Source: Physocladia obscura (Eukaryota > Chytridiomycota > Chytridiomycetes > Chytridiales > Chytriomycetaceae). From it: a DNA stretch of 11,791 nucleotides. Below, piece by piece: positions 1 to 6,912 of the stretch. A model generated the notes under the pieces. The model did not search any database and was not told the origin of the DNA. It saw only the letters and a program-made list of their open reading frames with translations. Within the stretch, counting starts at the first letter, position 1. Each line of letters starts with the position of its first letter. The stretch spans positions 1 to 11,791 of the forward strand of contig JADGJH010000679.1 of NCBI GenBank assembly GCA_027596945.1, read 5' to 3'. The position numbers and the translations under genes are program-made.

Positions 1-175
1 GTTTTCTCACTGCATTTATACTTATTATTATCATTTCCTTTTTTTATTATTATCCGTATTATTATTAGCCTCCTCAGAAGAAACAATTTTTAGATGTCTT
101 TTCTAAACTTATATCCTTACCAAAAATAAAAGTCAGTGCAAAATCATGAATTTTATTTTGATTTGGAAAAAAAAT

Positions 176-181
176 TTTATT
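176..181 (-). terminator. Poly(A) signal AATAAA of the UCH gene
   Basis: On the minus strand the stop codon TGA is read straight into TGAATAAA, so an AATAAA hexamer overlaps the stop. A second AATAAA lies at 152-157 and is the better placed of the two for cleavage downstream. The assignment rests on motif and position only. Confidence 0.5.
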
Positions 182-1109
182 CATTGGCCACCAAAAGCTA
201 AAACAGTGAAATTGTTGCCATCTGTATAAAAAATATTCAAAAAGTGAAAATCAAAAAATTGAAAAATAAAATAAAATTTACCTGGATCACGGGCAATAAA
301 CTGTTTAACAACCTCAACAGTTTTGGCCAAAAACGCGTCACCACCATCATCATCATCAGCAATAACACCATGTGACACAGGCCCATCTTTCCGGCCATCA
401 AGCTCCCATAACTGCCCCGCCCGCGCAACAAACGCAACAAAATGCAAATCAACATCATCGTGCGCGTCAGGGGTGTCAGTTTGCGCGAGCTGCGATGTGG
501 CAACGGCGGTATGGATCGCCTCGAGGTCATCTGCCGTTTCGAGCGCATGCGCGCGGGCTAGTGGATTCAACGGCGCGAGCGTCGTAAGGAGCCGCGCCAA
601 CGGCGATGGCGACGACGCGGGAAAGTGGGTTGTGTTGTTACCTAGCGCGTGGAGGAGGGCGATTGTGCCGCATGCGTTTGCGATTGTTTGTTTAATGAAA
701 AATGGGGCGGAGGCGGCGGCGGCGGCGGCGTTTTCGACGATTGGAACGACTGTTCCGATATTTGTGCCAGTGTTGTTGGTTTCGCTGCTTGCGGGGAAGA
801 GAAGCAGCACGGCGCGGACTGGTCGCGTCACGAACGAAAGGGATTCGCTGTCTAATCCCCATACGTCGGAAAACCCTGCACCCTCGTTAAGATGCACGCC
901 CAGTTTGGCTGTGTATTCGTTCAGAACCTGGCAGTTTTCGTGTTGTGTTGTGTTGTGTGTTGCGTTGTGTTGATTGTGTCCGCGATTGAACGTCCCGAAT
1001 TTCAAAAAGCCCCGTCAATTATGCATAATTAGTTTTGCTTTCAAAAGTCTGGTCGTCGGTCGGCTCTTACATCGGGGTTTGATTCAAGCGGCAACCAATA
1101 CTGTGTCAT
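181..1109 (-). CDS. YUH1: Ubiquitin carboxyl-terminal hydrolase, UCH family (peptidase C12)
   Basis: Cysteine protease that releases small adducts and peptides from the ubiquitin C-terminus, acting in cytosol or nucleus. Model: exon 1 1071-1109, intron 928-1070, exon 2 282-927, intron 222-281, exon 3 181-221, giving 241 residues (human UCHL3 has 230). Exon 1 encodes the short MTQYWLPLESNPD start, which matches the beginning of UCHL3 and is missed if only the long frame is read, because that frame runs into intron 1 and has no ATG. The catalytic set is visible: oxyanion Gln93 and Cys99 in QTIANACGT, His175 in LHFVAFV and Asp190 in WELDGRK. The spacings (Q to C 6, H to D 15) equal those of UCHL3. 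Residues 150-171 would form the flexible crossover loop over the active site. The C-terminus after splicing reads RDPDGNNFTVLAF, again UCH-like. A six-Ala run lies at 80-85. I see no BAP1/UCHL5-type C-terminal extension. Confidence 0.95.
706..730 (-). repeat. GGC/GCC triplet microsatellite coding for poly-Ala
   Basis: The plus strand reads GGC GGA followed by six GGC units. In the UCH gene on the minus strand this codes for six Ala, then Ser and Ala, directly before the catalytic Gln/Cys segment. It falls where UCHL3 has a poorly conserved, flexible linker, so length changes are probably tolerated. Confidence 0.85.
941..973. repeat. TGTTG pentamer-like repeat within UCH intron 1
   Basis: Three perfect TGTTG units are followed by variants (TGTGT, TGCGT, TGTGT). 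On the gene's strand it reads as ACAAC-type repeats and occupies the end of intron 1, ending about 13 bases before the CTGCCAG acceptor, where a pyrimidine tract would be expected. Confidence 0.8.
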
Positions 1110-1835
1110 TTCTTTTCAGTTAATTTTTCGATGCAGACATCTTGCCAATTTTGAAGGAGTTATTTCTGTAGTTACCTATTCGACAAATTGGAGCAAGAGA
1201 GAAATTTGACAGCGTTTTTTGTGGGTGTGTGTATGTTTGTGCAAAATTTATTTCACTTCCAATAATGAACTTGTGTTTGCGTTTAACAATATTGAACATA
1301 ATTATGGTTAGATTACGGAAGATAAAAATGAAAATAGATGAAAAAAGATCCTCCATATCCTCCATTTCTATAAACTTATCAAGACCATCTGGGATTGCCT
1401 CAACGACCTGTCTGCAGTCTACGCACCAGATGATAAGGTTTTACTGAGTAAAAAATCAACAAATATCAGATATTATGTTCCAGATCAAGAAAGACGGATA
1501 CAAGTTGAATACGTCATACATACATCGTTACTATTGTTGTAGTTTCATTCCTTTTTTATTTTTTCAGTTCGAATTTTTTGTGTTGGTTCTATTTATTTTC
1601 AGTACAAAAATTTTCTTTTTTATTGTATAATTATTCATCAGGCACAAGAAATCAACAATTGTTCATGCAAAGAGAAGTTCGAGAATGAAAAAAAAAACCA
1701 AAAGTAAGACTCAAAAAGAAATGAAACAGGAGTGAATGAGGCAATTTCATAAATCAAAAAGAAAACGGGATAAATGTTGAATAATGGCATAGAGAGAGAG
1801 AGATAACGAGCAAGAACAGAAAAAGAAGCTGGTCT
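1110..1835. other. Spacer between UCH and the DM9 gene, with unresolved open frames
   Basis: This AT-rich stretch holds no gene I can model. Two overlapping frames near 1340-1540 look partly coding. On the minus strand 1120-1440 is open for 106 codons and starts with a WCVDC motif. On the plus strand 1342-1539 is open for 66 codons. Neither has a convincing start and exon set. An (AG)6 run lies at 1791-1802. The UCH promoter must lie in the part next to 1109, but I see no clear TATA box there. Confidence 0.6.
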
Positions 1836-1841
1836 TTTATT
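1836..1841 (-). terminator. Poly(A) signal AATAAA of the DM9 gene
   Basis: The minus strand carries AATAAA eight bases beyond the proposed stop codon at 1849-1851. This supports ending the gene here rather than splicing to a further exon. Confidence 0.6.
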
Positions 1842-1848
1842 GCTATTA

Positions 1849-3583
1849 TTATCTCCGTGCAAAAACAATTGCTAGAATTGCTTCATGGATGCGAATCGTG
1901 CCCAAGAAATAAAAAAACATAATAACCACAAACACAAGATAATGTTCCGCACCAAGCCCGAAAAACACTCTGTCCAAGAAATGCGTCCGTTTACACAAGA
2001 CTTCATAGTCGCCATACTTGGAAACCTCTTTGCCAGCATGCGTGAACCGTGCCCCGCCGAGACTCGGTGCAACACGACCAATCACCAACGCTCCGAGTCC
2101 GAGACTTCCCGGATCCATTAGTCGTGTTCGAGCAATATAGTGCTGATTTCCGTACGCGTCACAGCCGCCTGAAATAGCTTGCCGTGGCACGGCACCCATC
2201 AGCAGCTTGCCGCTCTGCACCCATTCGTATTCAGATGAATCGGCGAGGATCAGTACTTCGTGGTCGTATTCGATGGGAAGTTCGAGACCTTCCCAGTTTG
2301 CTGTCATGATGCCTTTGGCAGTTGTGTAGCCAATTTGGAGGGTTTCGCCAATTTGACAACGTGAAATGAAGGTTGGCGTGCCGTCAACAGTGTATCCGAA
2401 GGGAACAGCAAATGGCGACAGTTTGTTGTTGCGGACAGGATGCCAGTTGTCGTTTGTGATTTTGAGGAATGGGAAAGATTGCTCCTGGAAGTCAGAGCTA
2501 GTGTGGATTGTTTTTTTGTTTTTACAGATAAGTGAATGCAATACCAGATTATTTACAAGTGTTACTTACTCGATAATGACGACTTTCCGGCCTGAGTCGT
2601 CCTCCTCTAAATCTAGCAAGATACGACCACGTAGCTTTGCATAGACAACACTCCCGCCTGCAGCACCGCCTGAGAGGGCATCGGCAACCTCGAGATGCAG
2701 GGGAGTGAATTCGTCATACTCCAATCGCTTTGAGTTTTCGGGTGGCCGGTCCTCGGAAAAGCCTGCAACGTCTAACTGGCCGTACAGCTTTGCGACCATT
2801 TCGCTGCAAAAGATTTCCTTCGAGGGCTGAGAAAGCAGATTGCCAACGGCGGGGATCGAGGCGAGGCGTTCGCGCATCCGCACGACACTTGAATACAGGT
2901 CCTGGGAAGCGGCGGCAAATTGCGGCAGCGGTATGAGTGGGTAGCCCCAGTGTTGGTGGGCGGCGTAGAACGCGAGCAAGCGATGCCGCGTGCTGTCGAG
3001 GTCGCTTAGTAGCCGGTCGCGCTCGGCCGGGTTCAGCTTCAGCACGGCCACATCGCCCACCACCTCGTCCACCACGGGCACCCATTCGCGGATCTGCGGC
3101 CCGATGTAGAACCCCAGCGTCTGGCTTACCGGGTGGTCCACACACAATATCCGCGAGTACTCGTAGATTCCCAGTATGTTTCCGCACAGTATCGACTCGA
3201 ACAAGTACAGCTTGTTGTCCTCCAGGCAGTCCAGCGGCAACACGTTCTTGTCCACAAGGATTCCTGGAGAGTGTTTTCAAATCACTACCAATAAATTAAC
3301 ACAAAAGTATTTGTCATACCGCTATGGGTCCATAGCTTGTGGAATCGCTGCTTCGATCCTAAGCTCGGAACCACGAATACTGATTCGACTTTCGAAATGA
3401 ACGACGACACTGGATCATTTCCGCAAAATCTACATTCACCATTGTTATACAATTCAGTTTATAATCAAAATTAAAATGAAAAACGAAACAGATGAACAGT
3501 AGAAATAATTACAAAACAGTGTCCAATGCCTCCAGTTTACGGTGCGTGATGTTTGCCGTGCTCTTTCGATATTTTTTGTACAT
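1849..3583 (-). CDS. Permuted papain-like (NlpC/P60, YiiX-type) hydrolase fused to two DM9 repeats
   Basis: Exons 3513-3583, 3320-3429, 2570-3263 and 1849-2497, with introns 3430-3512, 3264-3319 and 2498-2569. All phases join, giving 507 residues. The start is the only ATG in frame after an upstream stop. Residues 1-291 look like a circularly permuted NlpC/P60-type domain: VLFCGNDPVSSFI near the start, then WTHSGILV with His59, LYLFES with Glu83, and FCSEMVAKLY with Cys213, followed by FTPLHL. In this fold the order His, polar residue, Cys is characteristic, and known members are cysteine peptidases, amidases or acyltransferases. Residues 310-375 and about 383-459 are two DM9 (DUF3421) repeats: AVP...DG.P.FISR...HEVLI and GAVP..GG.D..G..HYIAR...GDYEVL. 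DM9 proteins are known as mannose-binding lectins in molluscs and as stress or infection markers in insects. Residues 476-494 are hydrophobic. There is no signal peptide. Substrate is unknown. The DM9 call is firmer than the hydrolase call. Confidence 0.8.
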
Positions 3584-3841
3584 GCTAGTTTGTTGTAGAT
3601 CTGTCAGCTTTTTCGCAATGAAATGCTTGAATATAGAATTCAAAAACAGACAAATTCACAATGATAATTTATTCAGATGGATGAAAAGTTTATCATGGAA
3701 GGTTCACAATTAATTAGAATAAGAAGGAGCGAGCTGCAAGAGGGATGGTGGATGAATCAAGTGACGTGTTGGTGAAGTGACGTGTGAGCAAAAGTTGATT
3801 TGATATTATTATTCCCGATCAACGAAAAAGAAGAAAAGGGA
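3584..3841. promoter_or_regulatory. Divergent promoter region between the DM9 gene and MAS2
   Basis: The two start codons face away from each other across 258 bp, so both promoters must fit here unless a 5' untranslated exon lies further off. The MAS2 start context is GGGAATG, with a purine at -3. There is no strong TATA box. A duplicated CRE-like element lies near the MAS2 side. Confidence 0.6.
3759..3785. promoter_or_regulatory. Tandem CRE-like element, two copies of AAGTGACGTGT
   Basis: The 11-mer AAGTGACGTGT occurs at 3759-3769 and again at 3775-3785, a 16 bp period. Each holds TGACGT, the core recognised by ATF/CREB-type bZIP factors. It lies 57-83 bp before the MAS2 start codon. Binding is inferred from the motif only. 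Confidence 0.5.
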
Positions 3842-6049
3842 ATGCTGCGACAACAAGCAATTCGGGCAAGTGGGGGCGCGTGTGGGCGCGTGAGTTCGGC
3901 CGTGGGGCTGGGGCGGCGCGCGCTGAGTGCGCTGGGGCCGTCGGCGTCGTCGGCGTCGCAGCCGCAACGGAACACCGCCGTCTCGGTCCTCACCAACGGC
4001 CTCACCGTGGCGTCGACGCAGACCCAGGGCCACTTTGTCACCGTCGGCGTCGCGGCGAACGTCGGCGCCGCCTTCGAGTCGCCTTCCTTCAAAGGCGCAT
4101 CGCACCTGCTGGACCGTCTGGCTTTCAAGGTCTTCTTCTTTCTTCTTTATCCTATCCTATCCCTTTCCAGTTATCCAGCCCCCTAATCCTCCACGACCAT
4201 CATGCAACAGTCCACCGCTTCTATGCCCGCCGCTGTACTCCTGCAGGCCGCTGAAGCCGTCGGCGGGAACATCGGCGCTCATTCGTCGCGTGAGTCCATC
4301 ATGTACCAGGCTTCAGTCTTTCCAAAGCACTTGCCTGAAACAGTGGAGATTCTTGCCGCCACCGTAAAGTACATATAGCAACCCCTCCCATTTTTCCGAA
4401 ATTTGATCCGTTTGGCTTCCAGAGAACCTCTGTTTTTGTCCGAAGAACTTGATTCAGTCAAGCAACAGATTGCCTACGAAATAGACGCTATGCAATGGAA
4501 CTACGGCGCATTGCTTCCCGAACGCTTACATCAACTAGCTTTCGGGTCAAAGCTTGGAAACTCTCCTGACAAGTAAATATTGACCCCACAATTTTCAAAA
4601 ATAACAACAAAAACAGGTACTCGATTCAAAAAGTCCGACACGCAAACGATATCCCCAATCTCTGCATTCCATCATCGCAATTAGGAAATCAACTATACTG
4701 CGACGATCCAATGCGTCTCTCAAAAATATCCCCGAAAATCCTCAAAGACTTCCACTCACTCTGGTTCACTCCAGACAGACTCGTTGTCGCCGGCGTCGGC
4801 ATGCCACACGACCAACTCGTTGAACTCGCCGAAAAAAACTTTGGTGCTATGAAGCCTGCAACCCCCGAAATCAAACAATTGCAGAAACTGGAACTCGCGA
4901 TTGCCGCGCAAACAAAATATACTGGTGGAATTTGTGTTGTCGATACTACAGGGCAGCCCGTTTCACCTAATCCTGATGATCGTTTGTTGACGCATGTTTA
5001 TATTGCTTTTGAAGCGCCGGGCATGCTAGATCCCGATGTGTACGCAATGGCCACTCTTTCCAGTTTACTTGTATGCTCCTTTTTATTTTTTGCATATGAT
5101 TTTAATGAAATGAGCGGAGCGATATGTGCGTAGAAAAATGAACAGGAAAAAAAAAAATAATTAGCAAATAAGTTAATGCAGTGAAAAATCAATATAAAAA
5201 AGAGTAATCAAAAATTATTCCAAGTGCAAAAAATAATAGTATAAATTTTTCTTTCAGGGCGGTGGTGGATCATTTAGTGCAGGTGGTCCTGGTAAAGGAA
5301 TGTACACTCGTCTGTACACCGAAGTTCTAAACCGATATCATTGGGTCGAAAGTTGTAACACGGTATTATATCACTCGCGATATTAAATTAAATGCAAATG
5401 CTAAATTGTCGTTTTTGTTAAACAGCTTTCCTTCTCATATCAACCAACATCATTATTTGGAATAACTGCTTCCGTGCCACCAAGTCCCGAAACACACGCA
5501 CATATTCTCCCAATCATGCTCTCCCACTTCCACCAATCCACATCCGCCGCGTCGCTATCACAAGTCGCTCTGTCACGCGCAAAGAACCAGCTGAAATCAA
5601 ACTTACTCATGAGCCTCGAAAGTCGCACTGTAGAGCTCGAAGATGTGGCGCGGCAAGTGATGGCGCAACAAGGAACACGTGTGGATGTTGGCGAAATGTG
5701 TCGCCGCGTGGACTCTGTGACGGCGGACGACATTGCACGCGTAGCACAGCGAATGTTTATGGGCGTTGATTGCCAAAGTCCGTTTAAAGTTGATGGGGAT
5801 GAAGGGGTATTGCAGCATTGGAAAAGAACTGGAGATGGGGGCCCAACTGTGATTGCACATGGGCCCATGTTTGGAGACCGCGATGCAATGTATTTGTTAG
5901 ATGAGCGCGTAAGGGAGTGGGGGCTGGGGGGCGATGCGTTTTTGAAGAGTGGGATGAAGGGTGGCAATGCTTCTGCCAGTGTTGCGAGTCGGCAAGGAAG
6001 TGGGTTTGGGCGAGCTCTGGGAAGTCGTTTGTTTGGCCGGAATCTGTGA
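3842..6049 (+). CDS. MAS2: Mitochondrial processing peptidase, alpha subunit
   Basis: Matrix protein that pairs with beta-MPP to remove presequences from imported precursors; the alpha subunit binds the presequence. Exons 3842-4129, 4211-4368, 4423-4572, 4617-5070, 5258-5362 and 5426-6049 keep phase at each junction and give 592 residues, longer than yeast Mas2 (about 480). The first 45 or so residues are Arg/Ala/Ser-rich without acidic residues, a typical matrix presequence. HLLDR at 88-92 stands where beta-MPP has the zinc motif HxxEH, so the catalytic site is degenerate, as in other alpha subunits. The alpha-specific glycine-rich loop [15 protein letters not shown] is at 351-365, starting exon 5. 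[18 protein letters not shown] and the following ELEDVARQV segment in exon 6 are also typical. About 25 extra residues sit at the exon 3/4 junction, compared with relatives. The first donor is an unusual GTCTTC. Confidence 0.95.
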
Positions 6050-6864
6050 TTTGAGCTTTTTTCTTTTTGGTTATTTTTCTTGATGATGGTGATTGTTGTT
6101 TTGTTTAACAAACTTTTTTGCAACTTTTTGGAACAAAAATTTCCCTTCGGCTTTCATGTTGGTACTTTTAAAAAACGGATTTACAGTCCTGAAAATTCAC
6201 AAGAGATCTACACAATGTATGGCCAAAAATTTCCTTCCATACCAAAACAAAGGGGAAAGAAAGAGAAAAAAGAAAGAAAAGGGAAAAGGGAAAAGAAAAG
6301 AAGAGAATTTTTTTTGCTATTATTGTCAACAAGGAGTATTGGCGCTGGCACTATGTTGCATTCTAGTTTTGAAGTTGGACAACGATTAGAGCTAACGCGA
6401 TTTTTTTCATCTTTACATAAGTCTATGTTCTGTTCCTTCCAAAGGAACAGAACAACAACAAAAGTTACCGGAGTTGCAGAGAACATTGAAGTTGCAATCC
6501 ACCATATGTATATTGGCTTGCTTTTAAAAAAAATTTTTTTTACCATAAATTCTACTAAGACCAATCTTCGAAAATTTTAACCGATTATGCTCACTGGTAT
6601 ACCCGTAGAAAACATGTTGAATTTGTCACAAAGTCGAATCAACGCATTCCATGCAATTTATTTCCGTGAAAAGCACATGACTCTAACGCGATTCACTCAC
6701 AAATTGAACTCAAGTTGATTGGAATTTGCATGCAATTGCTTTTTCTGGATGAAGTTTCTTTTAACAATTTTCAAACTTTGAGCATATATATTTAAAGTAG
6801 AGAAGCTAAAAGTTGAGCCGCGAAACGGTTTTTACTAGTATTATTATTATTTGAAATTTTTGTA
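6050..6864. other. Convergent spacer between MAS2 and the xylanase gene
   Basis: Both neighbours end here. A frame on the plus strand is open from ATG 6083 to 6580, but its product is rich in Lys/Glu and Phe/Leu runs caused by poly-purine and poly-T DNA, with no recognisable domain. The minus strand is also open over much of it. It contains a perfect hairpin at 6426-6454 and an 11-mer, CTAACGCGATT, repeated at 6392-6402 and 6683-6693. I find no AATAAA on the plus strand for MAS2 in this stretch. Confidence 0.55.
6426..6454. repeat. Perfect inverted repeat with 13 bp arms and a 3-base loop
   Basis: GTTCTGTTCCTT at 6427-6438 is matched by its exact reverse complement at 6442-6453, with loop CCA, and the flanking T6426/A6454 also pair. 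It lies in the convergent spacer about 375 bases after the MAS2 stop. There is no long T-run directly after it on the plus strand. Confidence 0.9.
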
Positions 6865-6870
6865 TTTATT
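6865..6870 (-). terminator. Poly(A) signal AATAAA of the xylanase gene
   Basis: On the minus strand AATAAA lies 42 bases beyond the xylanase stop codon (6913-6915), after two long T-tracts. Spacing and composition are typical of a fungal 3' end. Confidence 0.6.
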
Positions 6871-6912
6871 TAAAAAAAAAAATTTAAAAAAAAAAATTGG
6901 AACAACGTCGCT

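Noticed and set aside
323..973. A long plus-strand open frame of 216 codons opposite the UCH gene.
   Set aside because: It is the mirror of GC-rich UCH codons. The minus-strand reading shows conserved catalytic motifs and this one shows none.
2483..2569. Use of CTTCCAG (ending at 2485) as acceptor for the last DM9 intron.
   Set aside because: It resembles a good acceptor, but with the GTAAGT donor it shifts the frame and destroys the DM9 repeats. CACTAG, ending at 2498, keeps the phase.
2714..3280. A 188-codon minus-strand frame overlapping exon 3 of the DM9 gene.
   Set aside because: It is an Arg/Pro/Gly-rich shifted reading of a GC-rich exon. The frame with the FCSEMVAKLY motif joins neighbouring exons in phase.
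4361..4370. GTAAAG at 4364 as the donor of MAS2 intron 2.
   Set aside because: It fits the consensus better than GTACAT at 4369, but the reading phase with the acceptor at 4422 fails. GTACAT gives the conserved [13 protein letters not shown].
5440..6123. A 227-codon minus-strand frame opposite MAS2 exon 6.
   Set aside because: MAS2 exon 6 has clear family motifs; the opposite frame is Ser/Arg/Pro-rich with no recognisable domain and ends in Lys/Asn runs.
6083..6580. A 166-codon open frame on the plus strand after MAS2.
   Set aside because: The product is mostly Lys/Arg/Glu runs and Phe/Leu-rich pieces from simple AT-rich DNA, has no known domain, crosses the hairpin, and the opposite strand is open too. 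No splice sites or poly(A) signal support it.
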